Shown here: in pieces, positions 1-10,883 of the stretch
Numbering within the stretch: the stretch's first letter is position 1
How the letters are laid out: every line of letters starts with the position of its first letter
Source of the DNA: Diogma glabrata
Taxonomy: Eukaryota > Arthropoda > Insecta > Diptera > Cylindrotomidae
Length of the DNA: 64,000 nucleotides
Reading direction: 5' to 3'
Assembly (NCBI GenBank): GCA_963693315.1
Contig: OY856188.1
Coordinates: forward strand, 98,926,915 to 98,990,914
Position numbers and translations under genes: made by a program
The notes under the pieces: model-generated
The model's database searches: none
Seen by the model: the letters and a program-made list of their open reading frames with translations, nothing else
What the model was told of the DNA's origin: nothing

Positions 1-682
1 ATTTTTAACGTTTGAAATAAATTTTAGTCGTCCTGCGCTGGAAAAATTAATTTATTTCTAACAGTAAAACTCATTTCTCCATTAATTAAAATATACGTTT
101 TAATAGAAAATTTTTTCGATATAAAGTCCCTACGAAAAAGTTCAGCCAAATCAAAAATGTGTCGGTCAGAAAGGTGCCCAGTTTGTAAAAGAATGACCCA
201 TAAACATTAATCGTTCATTATACAATTGTTGTCCACTTCCACAACAGTAATTTTAACACTTGACATCTTCTAGTTTGTAAAAAGCTACAATTTCCATACC
301 ACATGATGTCGAATACCCTTTATGGAGCTTGGCGTTGTCGTTCTCGTCGATAAGATCATTTAGATTGGCTTCAATTTTTAGGATGGTATCGCTTATAATA
401 CTACTTAGCCACGTACCGAACGGTTCGAAACTGTTTTTGAAGTTTTTGAAATACATAGTCAAAAAGAGATTTTGAGTTTTTCTCTGTCAAAAATCATTTG
501 CTTTCATGTAAAAAATCAAAATACGTATGATATTATTTTGCATGCATGTAGTGAATGCCTTAAAAAAATTAGTTTGTATTCATAATTCAATACATAACGC
601 CTAGGCTTTATATTTGAATAAAACGCAGGGTAGGCGTTCTATTTGTTTACAACGCCTAGGCGTTTTTTTCGGGGGAAGACGG
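1..682. other. AT-rich sequence without recognised gene
   Basis: No supported gene. Short open frames here have no recognisable motif and biased low-complexity composition. The only structure seen is a small cluster of the palindromic word CGCCTAGG(C) near 597-606 and 651-662, just before the dispersed repeat that begins at 683. Confidence 0.6.
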
Positions 683-1180
683 TAGCCAAGGTGATATTTT
701 AGGGGTGCTGGCTGATAAACTGTACTCAGTCAACCGTAGCACCCTCAGCCTTAGCTGTGGAATATTCCTCGATTATAGCACACTATTGCTTGCTCGAAGA
801 AAGAACCTTCATATAACTCAATATCTGAACTTTAATCATTGACGAAGGAAGTGCGTCACATGGTCAAAGAATATGCCACCAGCTAGATTATTAGCAACTC
901 CATTTTGGTTTTGTTCCTGCAAATTTTTAAAACAAATTTGCTGTTTAATCTTTGTATTGTCTCTAATATGAAATATTGACCTATGTCATATTTAATATGT
1001 GATAGGTTTTATTGTTTAGCATTATTGCATTGCTGCATTATTTATCAAAAAATATAAAAAACAAAAAAATATATTTGCGTCCACAAACACATTAAAATGC
1101 ATGTTGTTGTGGAACCTTGGTTTTTAAAGGTTTTTATATGTGTTTTTGTAAGACCAATATTGTAATTTCTACTACACAAT
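683..1180 (+). repeat. Dispersed repeat family B, copy 1
   Basis: About 500 bp that match 51961-52466 in the same orientation over essentially the whole length. Shared words include AGCCAAGGTGATAT, GGGGTGCTGG, the ATTTTTAAAACAAATTTGC block and TGCATGTTGTTGTGG. Shorter diverged copies of its first part lie at 9834-9945 (plus) and about 5085-5145 (minus). No terminal inverted repeats or target duplication were found, so the class is unknown. The first 60 bases can be read as a peptide containing DKLYSVN (see findings). Confidence 0.7.
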
Positions 1181-1256
1181 CTATATCTAGAGAATGTCCT
1201 AAAATGTAAGCCAGATTTATCAACCGGGCCATTCATCAACCGGAGTTAGAAGAAGA

Positions 1257-1949
1257 AGATTGTTTGTTAAATATTAAACAAAACAAAATTTATTTGATTT
1301 TTGCATGTAAGTCTTTATAAAGACAGAGTAAAAGTAAAATAAGATCAAATATATAGGGAGTGTGTTAGTGTTAGTGAAAGTGGACGTGAAGTGAAGATAA
1401 GAGGCCTACAATTATATAATTGGTGAGACTGTTCTGTATTAAAGAATTATTTGCTATTTTATATTTACTGTTACCAGGCGGTAGGCAGGTAAAATTTTAC
1501 CTTTTATTGCTTTAATTTTATAAATATATTATTTTAAAGCCATAAATTTGTTTTGTATTGCCTGGTGACAAGAAATATAAAAATTTTTTTATTTATTAGT
1601 AAGAATTTCGTATTTTTGTCCTTCTCCTGACTTATTTGAATTAACCCTTTTATCTGTAATCTTCAATTTGGTTAGTGTCTTTTATGTCTCCTTTGTTTGC
1701 TTTTCCCTTATCGTGCTACTGTTGCTTGAAACCTGCTATCGTGTTTTTCTGACAAAGATACCCGGATTTTTTTAAGATTGCGTAGGGTTGAAATTCAGGC
1801 CTGGCCGAATTTCAATAGCTATACCTACAATGTCAAAGGTTAAGTCTCTGTCTCAGAGAAATGGCAGCGGAGGAAACCAACAGCTCAGCATTGATTTCAT
1901 GAACATAAGAGGTCTCAATTCCAATCTAGACGATGAAAAAAAATTTTAA
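1257..1949 (+). pseudogene. 5' end of a jockey-like non-LTR retrotransposon (5'UTR plus first codons of the endonuclease ORF)
   Basis: An ATG at 1830 opens a frame of 39 codons ending in TAA at 1947. The last part, with FMNIRGLNSNL, resembles the start of the apurinic-like endonuclease domain of jockey/CR1-type ORF2 proteins, in which an N-x-R-G-L motif carries the first catalytic Asn. The frame collapses into A/T-rich sequence right after this motif, so only the N-terminus survives. The upstream 570 bases have no other gene and may be its 5'UTR; that boundary is a guess. Having the 5' end without the 3' end is unusual, because these elements normally lose their 5' part. The giant inverted repeat arm starts 50 bases downstream and may have caused the break. 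Confidence 0.5.
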
Positions 1950-2000
1950 GTTGAAATTTTTTTCTCATATTGATTTGAAAAAATTATTATCAATAACAAA

Positions 2001-4111
2001 ATATTGTGACGTGGATGCATAGGCTGACTTTACCACAGCTCTGGAAACATAGTGTTCTGGATATATAGTGAGCTAATATCCATAAAATACTTTAATGAAT
2101 GGCTAACCAATGTTTAACATTTTGCGTAGTTCTAATTATAAAAATATTAAACAAACAGTAGTATCCCAACAAACATAAATTCTGTTGTACGAGAAAAAGC
2201 AACAAAATTTTTTTACCGGAAGTGACAAACCGGAAGTTGGGAGGCAGAACGGAATTGCAGTTGCAGAACCGTATTAAATGGTTTGTGCCAAGTTTCATCT
2301 TATTCGATCATCAGGAACAGATGTTATTAAGCTTTCAAAAACGCAGGTTCTCGGAGGCCCCCCAGCAATTTGATCAATATCGCTCAAAAGCTAATCAGTT
2401 TGTTGCCTTACATATTTGCATCTTTTCCCAAAGTGTCATCAACATTCACGAACGAATGTTGTATGCCCCAAACAATCATTAAAAAAATAGTGAAAAAACA
2501 CACCTGTTATATGGTAGACCCCCAGTCCTTTGCCCAATGTACCCCAAAAGCTAATGAAACCTTTCTCATGTTACTTGAAAACTTTTACCAGAGTTTCATG
2601 AAAATCGATCTGTAATTGTAGGCTACAGTAGAAGCAAAAACAAGAAAAAAAAATTTTTACTGGGAAGTGACAAAAAGGAATTTAAAATGCTGAACTGTTA
2701 CAAACCATACTTAAAGCATATCTACCAAGTTTAATCAAAATCAATTATTAGAAACTGATGTTATTGAAGTTTCAAATAAACACGTGCAGAGGCCTATCTA
2801 CCAAGTTTAATCAAAATCAATTATTAGAAACTGATGTTATTGAAGTTTCAAATAAACACGTGCAGAGGCCCCCACCACCCAATATCGCCCAAAAACTAAT
2901 CAGTTCTTTGTTATTCAAATTTCAATCTTTTTTTAAAGTGTCATCATAATTGATTTATGAATGAAGTCTGTATGCTCCCAACAAACTTTAAAAACAAAGT
3001 GTGAAAAGTCAGTAGTTGTATGGTAGACTCCCCGTTACTTTTATCAATGAGTCCCAAAAGTTGATTATTATTTTCTCATACCGATTAAAACCTTTTCCTT
3101 TTCCGCTGTAGTTTCAATAAAGACACTGAAAAAAATTCAAAAAATTACAAAAAAAAATTTTTTACCGAAAGTGAAAAACCCGAAGTTGGGATGCAGAACT
3201 GTTGCGGACCGTATTAAATGTTTATGTACCAAGTTTCATCCAACTCGATTATCAGGTTCAGATGTTATTGAACTTCCATAAAAACAGGTACTCAGGGGAC
3301 CCCACACCACTTTGTTCACTATCGCTCAAACACTAATCACTTCCTTGTCAGACATATTTGCATCTTTATCCAAAGTGTCATTAAAATTCATTCACGAACG
3401 AATGTTTTATGCTCCCAACAAACATAAAAAACATTGTGGAAAAAACCACCTGTTGTATGGTGGACCCCCCAGCCCTTTATCCAATGTACTCCAAAAGCTG
3501 ATAAAATCATTCTTATGTTACTAGAAAGCTTTTACCAACGTTTCATAAAAATCGATCGGTAATTGTAGGCTACAGAAGGGATAAGCACTTAAAAAAAAAA
3601 CTTTTTGGCTGGAAGTGACAAACCAGAAGTTGATATGCAGAAATATTGGAAACTGTGCTAAAACCTTATATCGCTAGGTTGGAAGAATACCGGCACAACT
3701 CAAAATAGAGATTTTGAGAAAATGAAAATCAAAAATTTTAATTAAATTGTAATTTAATTATGAAGCCCTGAAAAGCTAGTGAGGGGAAATTGTGACACTT
3801 TACCACACAAAAGTTGAACGATATACGATCATTTTATGCAGAAAAGTCAATCATTTAATGCATTTTATGCAGAAAAGTCAATATTCATAATTTTTGAGTT
3901 GTTGTTTTGGAAGAATACCGGCTTCCAACGTGATATACTAAGTTTCAATAAGATCGTAAACCGGGACTAGAAGTTATTGAAGATTTAAACATAGAGGTGT
4001 TCTCGAGACCCCCCCGCCATTTTGTCCAAATTTGAAATGAATTCAGATCTTTCATTTTCAAACGAACCTGGATCATTTGCCAAAGTTTCATCAAGATCAT
4101 ATGCAGAAAGG
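2001..4111. repeat. Left arm of a giant inverted repeat, built of diverged subrepeats
   Basis: Read in reverse complement, this arm matches 25331-28071. The outer ends correspond closely: ATGCATAGGCTGACTT, then CAGCTCTGGAAACATAGTG, then GATATATAGTGAGCTAAT here, with mirror images at 27985-28071. The inner ends also correspond (ATCATTTGCCAAAGTTTCAT here, mirrored at 25345-25370). The arm contains several subrepeats, each with a CCGGAAGT or ACTTCCGG word next to A/T runs and a 'caaa-tggt-gggg-tcc' block. Open frames at 2222-2615 and 3312-3524 follow the repeat and have no recognised domain. Arms made of tandem subrepeats are known from Foldback-type elements; the assignment here is inference. 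Confidence 0.75.
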
Positions 4112-4122
4112 TTAACCACCCA

Positions 4123-5368
4123 CCTAGGTATTGCAATCCTGTGGTGTTTTATGAATCCCGGGACTACGGGATTCATAAATTTTAAATCCCGGGATTTAAA
4201 ATTTGTATGGAAAATCATAAATAATTAAGAAAAAACACAATTTTCAAATAAAAAACACTTTTTTCATTTTTTAGTGTCGAAAAGAATAAACACACAAAAC
4301 ATTAACTTACAAATTCAACTTCTTAAAAAAATAAAATTGAAGAACCAAAAAAAAATTTTAATAATTATATTACATAAAGAAAATCCAGTACCATAAACTT
4401 TCGATTGATTTAAGAAATAGATTTTAGAAAACATAATTCGTCAAACTGATTTATCGTCAAACCTGTTTGTTAATTTGGAAATAATATTTCCGAAGGTTGA
4501 CAAACCCCATTCCGATTCCACACTTCTTGGTGGAATGGTCAATAAATTATTATACATTCACTGCAAACGGGGTCCTCTATGACGGCTTTGCTTACTTATT
4601 TTCATTTCTCTACTATTGCGGTGGCCAGTTTAATATTTTATGTTGTTGCATTCTGACCAAAAAAGTTTTTTTACAGGTAATAAGGGTGAATTAAATTGCG
4701 GCAAAGTTTATCGACTTTAAATCGACTGAAACCTTATCCTTAGTTATATTTTCGTTGTAATCTCTGCTAGATGATGCTGCAGTGTGAGTAGTTGAATCAC
4801 CTGTTTCACATCTCACGTCTGCTGCTGCTGATGTAACGTTAAATAATCTTCAATAAAAACTTTTATGGAGCTTCGACTTGGAACAGTAAATATGTTCGAT
4901 GTATCATCAACAAAAGCAGAGTTTCCATTCTGTAACTACTTAAATACTCAAAATGTTTTGGTTTTTCTTGCCTTTATGCTTGTTATTGAGACATTCGAAC
5001 TAATGGGTTGCTTTGTTTTCTAGCTCAGTAAAACTTTAAGAGCTACAAGTGCATTAGCCAATATTTCATGGTAGAGTGGAACAAAATTGAAGGTGCTAGC
5101 GTTGACGGAATAGAGTTTATCCGCTAGCACCCCTAAGATATAAACCTTAACAAGAATTTTCTCATTGTTATTACCAGTAGTATATGATTGCATATGACCA
5201 AAAATAAAAAAAATACAAATCAACAAAACAGGATAACAGGATTTTGTGTTTTCATTGATTAATCCCGGCAAATATGACAATCCCATAATTTCCGGGATTT
5301 TCTTTCATTAATCCCGGGACTGCGGGATCATAAAAATGGGTCGGGATCCCGGAATTGCAATCCCTAAG
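4123..5368. mobile_element. Non-autonomous hAT-like element, 1.25 kb
   Basis: The termini are imperfect inverted repeats: CCTAGGTATTGCAAT at the left and, read inward from the right, CTTAGGGATTGCAAT. They are followed by repeated ATCCCGGGA-type palindromes at both ends (4157-4200 and 5260-5350). The flanks give a candidate 8-bp target duplication, ACCACCCA (4115-4122) versus CCCACCCA (5369-5376), 7 of 8 identical. TAGGG-type ends and 8-bp duplications are typical of hAT transposons. No transposase is visible inside. An 88-codon minus-strand frame at 5020-5286 contains family B sequence and is not taken as a gene. The element lies within a few bases of the inner end of the left giant arm. Confidence 0.7.
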
Positions 5369-5496
5369 CCCACCCATCCACACATAGACGTACACCAAAA
5401 TTTTTATTAGCTATTTAGATAGAGGATGGTCCAAAACAAAAGGAAAAACAAAATTTGGGGTAAGTAAAATTTTTTTTTCTCGATAGATTGCATTAC

Positions 5497-5616
5497 TTTC
5501 ACCTTAAAAAATTTATTTGTTTTTTAATATTTTTACTTCACCTCAATTTTAAATTGTGTGTTAAAATTGAGGTGAAGTAAAAATATTAAAAAACAAATAA
5601 ATTTTTTAAGGTGAAA
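5497..5616. repeat. Perfect hairpin, 55-bp stem with 10-base loop
   Basis: The left arm 5497-5551 and right arm 5562-5616 are exact reverse complements over 55 bases, with the loop AATTGTGTGT between them. The stem begins TTTCACCTTAAAAAATTT and reaches CTCAATTTTA before the loop. No target duplication was seen outside. It may be a very young or gene-converted miniature element, or an inverted duplication. The perfection of the stem stands out against the decayed surroundings. Confidence 0.85.
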
Positions 5617-5878
5617 ATGTGTGTTTTCCTTTGGATAATAATGTTTGTTAATATAACCGGTATATTGTGCAATTGATTATAATTGCTCTCAAAACTATTA
5701 ATTTTGAAATTTTCAATTAGATATGTAATTTATTTTGAAAATGATAATGTTCACTTTATTTTTAATAGGATAATCATTGAATTCAGCATAATATTATCTA
5801 TTCAACAGATAAATTTAGTAAGAGGATTGATAATACAAAATTATCCATTTCACTGGTCAAATTTTTTTCAGTGTGTAT

Positions 5879-6118
5879 TTACTGATATTCATGGTTTTTT
5901 TTATATAAACTAAGGGTTTCTGGAGATTTATTTGAATTATCCCTCACCGCCTCATCAACATCCCGCGTGAACCAAGGCTCAGTTTTAGGATTGATAAGTC
6001 GATTTGGAATAAATCGCCGAATTCGATCTTTTATGACTTTAGAAACAACCAGGAAATTTCCCATGCAATAGTTGAATTCTTTCACGGTTTGTATCTGCAT
6101 GTCTGCCTCGATGGCTTT
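5879..6118 (-). pseudogene. Non-LTR retrotransposon fragment (region between endonuclease and RT)
   Basis: The minus-strand frame 5879-6100 encodes a peptide containing PKTEPWFTRDVDEAVRD. The P-W-F-x-x-[DE]-x-x-x-A-x-R pattern is the usual landmark of the linker between the endonuclease and reverse transcriptase of jockey/CR1-type elements. Neither flanking domain is present in frame, so this is an isolated remnant. It could come from the same family as 13733-15480, but no overlapping sequence is available to test that. Confidence 0.45.
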
Positions 6119-6348
6119 TAGAGATATTCTGACCGTAGTCGTACAGTAACAATACTTAATTCTTTTTTCAATTGAGTTAAAAAATATTAGTGTTGTGTTG
6201 TGTGTGATAGCAAAAAAGCCTTAAAGTGTTTGAATAGCTAAGAGAATTTTTTTTAAAAGAGACATGAGTAAATATTAAAATTTTTGCTTTAAATTTCTAG
6301 ATAATACTTTGTGTGAATTCTTAGAATGGGGAATATTTCTATTGATTG

Positions 6349-8757
6349 TTACTTTGGTCTGAAAGACCTAAGTATTACATACATGAGCCAAAAGTGAAAT
6401 TCTTACCCCCACTTTTTTGGCATTTCTCGACGTTTTAAGACCTGCTAATTCCAAAAAAGCAAAAAAAAATGTATGTATGTCTGCCGGCCGGCCGGCCATC
6501 CGGCCGTCATTACCTACGAAATCTAGAAAACCGCTGGAGGGATTTCAAAAATTTTCTTTTCTAAAAACAGGTATACTCAAGCAACAGGTCCGAAAGGACG
6601 CTGTTTCAATAACTGTACTGGAAGTTTGTCAAAAAAATCATTAAGTGTGTCAAAAATAGCAAATTTTCATATTTTTGGCTTAAAAACGTTCATTTTAAGT
6701 GATTACGAGTAGGAACATTGAATTTGAAGAAATCATGATGGTAGGGATTGGTATGTGAGATTAAAAACTAGATTATTGCATTATAAGTTTGTCAAAAAAA
6801 TGTTGTCAAGTGTGTCAATAGAAAGATTTTTATATAATTTTTTACCATTTTTTGGAAAAAAATAAAATTACTTATTTGTATGACATGAAATATACTTGTA
6901 TGACATGAAATTTTATTATTATTATAGAGAATTATGATGTAATAAGTTTGTCAAACAAATAATGTCAAGTGTGTCAAAAAATGATTTCATTTATTTTTTA
7001 GCCAATTTTTTGGAAAAAAAAATTTAGTTGTTTTCATGACGTAAATCTGTCATGTTTTTATGAACATGAAATTGGACATGGAAATTTTTGAACTTAATTT
7101 TGAAACTCTAACAATTTCATGTATCCAAATCCAAATCCAAATTTGACAAAAAAGCTGGTTTTGAAAAGTCAGAATTGTATTTTAGTTCGCGTCCTCAACA
7201 CGTAATTCGCTATCCATCTTTTTTTATTTTTAAAAGTGGTCAGAATTTCAAAATTTTGAAGCTTTGACAATTTGACTTTTGTATTTATTAATAAATAAGT
7301 GTAAGAAATAAGTAAAAGTAAGTATATTAACACGCAGAACTATCAAGCGATAACAATAATAAAAAATTAAATAAACAATTTTGCTGATTTTTATATTTTT
7401 TAGTTACATTCTGAACAATTACTATACCAACCTCCAGAAAACACTTGATATCCAAATCGAATTCTATGGTTCATTTTATTTGAAAACTGTGTTGTGATAG
7501 TTCAATGCGAATTCCGATTGGGCAAATGAAATACTACTATAGTTTTTGAAATATTTTTGGAATTTTGAAAAAGGTTTGTATTTTTGATTTTGTAATAATT
7601 TTGGCAATATTTTTAGAATTTTGGAAAAAGTTTTAATATTTCATTTTTTTTATAATTTTTGCAATATTTTTAGAATGTTGAAAAAAATAGAATTTTTGAA
7701 TTTTATATATTTTTTAGAATTTTGAAGAAAGTTTCAATTTTTGATTTTGTAAGAATTTTTGGAATATTTTTAGAATTTTGAAAAATTTTTAATTTTTGAT
7801 TTTATTGTAATTTTTGGAATTTTGAAAAAAGTTTGAATTTTTGATTTTGTAATAATTTTTGCAATATTTTTAGAATTTTGGAAAAAGTTTGAATTTTTGG
7901 AATATTATTGGAATTTACAAAAAGTTTAAATATTTGATTTTATTTTTGGAATATTCTTGGAATTTTGAAAAAATTTTCAATTTTTGATTTTGTTATAATT
8001 TTTGCAATATTTTTAGAATTTTGAAAAAATAGAATTATTGATTTTTATATATTTTTTAGAATTTTGAAAAAAGTTTCAAGTTTTGATTTTGTAAGAATTT
8101 TTGGAATATTTTTAGAATTTTAAAAAATTTTAAATTTTTGATTTTATTATAATTTTTGGAATTTTGGAAAAATTTTCAATTTTCGATTTTGTAATAATTA
8201 TTGAAATATTTTTAGAATTTTGGAAAAAGTTTGAATTTGTAATATTTTTTGGAATATTATTGGAATTTAGAAAAAGTTTCAATATTTGATTTTATTCTAA
8301 TTTTTGGAATATTTTTGGAATTTTGAAAATTGTTTCAATTTTTGATTTTGTTATAATTTTTGCAATAGTTTTAGAATTTTGGAAAAGTTTGATTTTACTT
8401 AATTTTTACAATATTTTTGGAAATTTGAAGGAAATATGAATTTGTGATTTGGTAATATTTTCTCGAAACGCTAAATGGAGAGGTTTTTGAGTAGTTTGCT
8501 GAGTGTGTCATCTTTTCACTAAATTATGTTAATTTATGATCTGTTATAATTTTCCGGCAATTGATGTTTCGTGTTAGTTTTGTAATAAATTTCTAAACAG
8601 AGTTAAAAAATACGAGTACTTTACGTAAGAGTTATGTCTGATATACATCGCTGCCCAAAAGTAAAAACCATGTCCTCATAAAAGTTTTATGCCAAAAACT
8701 GTATCAAAGTCCTTAACCCAGACCGAAGTCTTGATATCTGAGAGGTTGAGATTTCAG
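6349..8757 (-). mobile_element. Repeat family A, copy 1 (2.4 kb, possible Helentron/HINE-like element)
   Basis: The ends match those of the copies at 47992-49287 and 59699-60430. Oriented like them, the element begins CTGAAATCTCA and ends at a short stem-loop just before GAAGTAA. An inverted pair lies near the ends: AGACCGAAGT at 8720-8729 and ACTTTGGTCT at 6351-6360, one mismatch. The interior is made of short AT-rich units ('gaattttggaatattttt' types, roughly 7540-8450), repeated 'GTGTGTCAA' blocks (6640-6980), and a GC-rich CCGG cluster near 6481-6510. No coding potential is credible. Subterminal inverted repeats plus a 3' hairpin resemble non-autonomous Helentron-associated elements; that is inference. 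Confidence 0.6.
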
Positions 8758-8849
8758 TTTTTCCAATTAATTTTATAGCAATGGCTAAGAATTGGTCAAT
8801 TTTTGTCCATATCCAATCATATTAGACAACATTAAATTAACTTAAATTT

Positions 8850-9166
8850 ATTGAGGATTTTTCAAATCAATTCAACTCAAGTAAGCATCAAGGAAGTAAT
8901 TGGAACTTTTTGAATTTAAAGGAATGGTTGGAAGTTTCTCAGAAAAGTTTCATCTTCAAAACTGTCATCGCCTCACGACGTAATCGATAGCGTGTCTGCC
9001 TAAGGATTCGGACAAGGCACTGAAGAGGAAGGTTCGAATTCATCCGAAACACGTAAAACGAAAAGTGGGATTTTTTTCTGAGAAACTTCCAACCATACAT
9101 TCGAATTGAAAAATTCCAATTGCTTCTTTACTTACTTGAGTTTAATGAATCTCATAAATCCCCAAT
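8850..9166 (+). mobile_element. Miniature inverted-repeat element with a tRNA-like core, copy 1
   Basis: The arms at about 8850-8945 and 9080-9166 are inverted repeats of roughly 90 bp. They share ATTGRGGATTT at the tips, AACTCAAGTAAG, and GGTTGGAAGTTTCTCAGAAA next to the core. Between them sits an approximately 80-base tRNA-like segment (separate entry). A second copy (37269-37474, opposite relation) has one arm and the core. No clear target duplication was found. A tRNA-derived SINE would not have long terminal inverted repeats, so the arrangement is more like a MITE that picked up a tRNA sequence. Confidence 0.65.
8967..9046 (+). other. tRNA-like sequence (tRNA-Arg-like pseudogene) inside the inverted-repeat element
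   Basis: The stretch has an internal promoter B-box match GGTTCGAATTC (9031-9041). Its D-arm region TAATCGATAGCGTG resembles the A-box part of arginine tRNAs (AATGGATAGCGC). A five-base anticodon-type stem GTCTG/CGGAC is present, but its loop is about 10 bases instead of 7, so a normal anticodon cannot be assigned. The acceptor stem is not clear. It is therefore more likely a tRNA-derived module than a working gene. A related copy lies on the minus strand at 37391-37465. Confidence 0.5.
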
Positions 9167-9539
9167 ATGAGTAAATATCAACTATTTAAAACTGTTTGGT
9201 ATGGGTTCCACCGGATGTATTGATATGCTGAAATCGTCTCCTAATGATCGGTTCCACTGGATCAATACATGCTGTAAATAAAGATGATACAGAATCAAGT
9301 TCTAGCCAATCAAGTTCTATTGGAGGTATACCTACAGCCACAACCCAAGCGTTATGCGAGATATTATTTTATCACCAGAAATAATTCATATGGAACGTAA
9401 TGAGCTAATTATTAGCATAAAAGAATATAAGTATATTGTGTCATTGGTATTTTATCAAGTTTTACTTATTAATCAAAAGCGCTTATGTCGCAGTTTTGAG
9501 TATGGCAAGGATAAGTCGAACAACTAAGTAGCAAACAAA

Positions 9540-9790
9540 ATAATTTGGCTGGACCGACTTTTAAATTTTAATTCTTCTGTTGAAATAAAAGTGTTATTAA
9601 AATATTATCAAGATATTTTTAAGGATCTAAATTTGCACTTGGAAAATGGAGATTATATAGAGAAAAGAAAAATATTAACATTACTACCGGAGGATATGAA
9701 AGTATAAGAAATTCGTGACTTATTTGGAACATGCAACAACACATGACTTAATTGAAAAAAGCAAGAAGAATCAAACTAAACAAATTCACA
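9540..9790 (+). pseudogene. Remnant of an unrecognised, probably element-borne coding sequence
   Basis: Reading with frameshifts gives a plausible protein stretch containing EKRKILTLLPEDMKV followed by a stop and EIRDLFGTCNN. The LTLLP-x(3-4)-[KS] pattern followed by a helical [KE]-I-x-x-x-F motif is something I associate with repeat-borne proteins of invertebrates, but I cannot name the family. The frame has at least one stop and one frameshift within 150 bases. No start, terminal repeats or other part of the gene could be located. Chance similarity is possible. Confidence 0.25.
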
Positions 9791-9833
9791 ACAATGTCAT
9801 CTTTTTTGAGTTGGGTTCGCCATATTTTTATTT

Positions 9834-9945
9834 TTGATATATTAGGATTTAGGAGTGCTTTCGGATATACTATTTTCAGTCAACGGTAGCAATATAAATC
9901 TTAGTTAAAGACTATTCCTTGATGATTGCACGCTATTGCGTACTT
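9834..9945 (+). repeat. Dispersed repeat family B, diverged copy 3
   Basis: Shares GATATATTAGG, TTCAGTCAACGGTAGCA and AGACTATTCCTTGATGATTGCACGCTATTGC-type sequence with the first 110 bases of the family B copies at 683 and 51961. The rest of the family is not recognisable downstream. Confidence 0.55.
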
Positions 9946-10549
9946 TTTATGGTGAAAGCGATCACTTTTTCTAATGGTAAATCATACAAATATATAACGC
10001 ATTCAAAGTTACCACGCTACTCACTCGACTTCATTTTAAATTATTTTTTCAATTCTCGTTATTAATAATCTTATATATTAATACGCTAAAAAAAACTTTT
10101 TGGAGCCTAAGGCTTTTTATTCGCAGATGGATTCATTTAAAATTTTCACTGCTAACTAATATTAGTGTAACTTAGATTTTAAAGATTTTTCACACAAATC
10201 GGATCATAAATAAAAAAGTTATAGACGAATTAAAATGTATTTTTGAATTTAACGGCCCCCTATACAATATGAAATGGAATTGCCCAAGTCATTTCTTTGT
10301 TTTTTTATTATTATTGTTTAGTATTTTATATTTTCTTTTCAAATTTCAATTTAGTTTATGCGTTGTTTTAGGAGTGAATAGACGTATTATTTTTTTTCGT
10401 TTTTTTATTATTATTATTTTTCTTTGATTTTCTTTGATTTTCTTTGATTTAATTATTATTTTTCTTTATTTTTAAATATTTTCTATTGATTAGAAATTAA
10501 AGAAATAATTTATAAAATTGATTTGTTCTTTTTTTGCAAAACAAGATAA
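9946..10549. other. AT-rich spacer
   Basis: No supported feature except a short direct repetition of 'TCTTTGATTT' near 10421-10450. Open frames are short and low in complexity. Confidence 0.6.
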
Positions 10550-10696
10550 GCAGGCTACAGACCTTCAATCAATTTGTCAATCAATTGAAAACTAAAATAA
10601 ACGAAATAAAATTTAGGGGATTTTTACACTAAATTTAATTTCGTTTATTTTCGTTTTCGAATTGATTGACAAATAGATTGTTGGTCTGTAGCCTGC
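10550..10696. mobile_element. 147-bp MITE, copy 1
   Basis: A hairpin element: GCAGGCTACAGACC at the left and GGTCTGTAGCCTGC at the right, with TTTGTCAATCAATT mirrored as AATTGATTGACAAA inside. A second copy lies at 38958-39103. The flanks are TAA (left) and TAT (right), compatible with a 3-bp duplication that has since mutated. No coding capacity. Confidence 0.8.
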
Positions 10697-10883
10697 TATA
10701 GAGCAATATTTCATAATAGCCGTGTTCGATTTTTCTGTTTTTTCTTCATAAATGAATGGTGTCATGAATGGTGTTAGTGGTGAAATGAATGTTGTGAATG
10801 AAGAAATGAATTGCACGTGGTATTTATCATTTTAAAATTCATAATATTTTTAATCATCGTACTGGTGCTTTAATTCCTGCCTG

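Noticed and set aside
253..462. 69-codon minus-strand open frame
   Set aside because: No recognised motif, no neighbours and no second copy; compatible with chance in AT-rich DNA.
2222..3524. Plus-strand frames in the left giant arm
   Set aside because: They follow the repeat unit, change frame between units and have no domain.
8967..9046. A functional tRNA gene
   Set aside because: Anticodon-type loop too long, acceptor stem unclear, and the sequence is embedded in a repeated inverted-repeat element.
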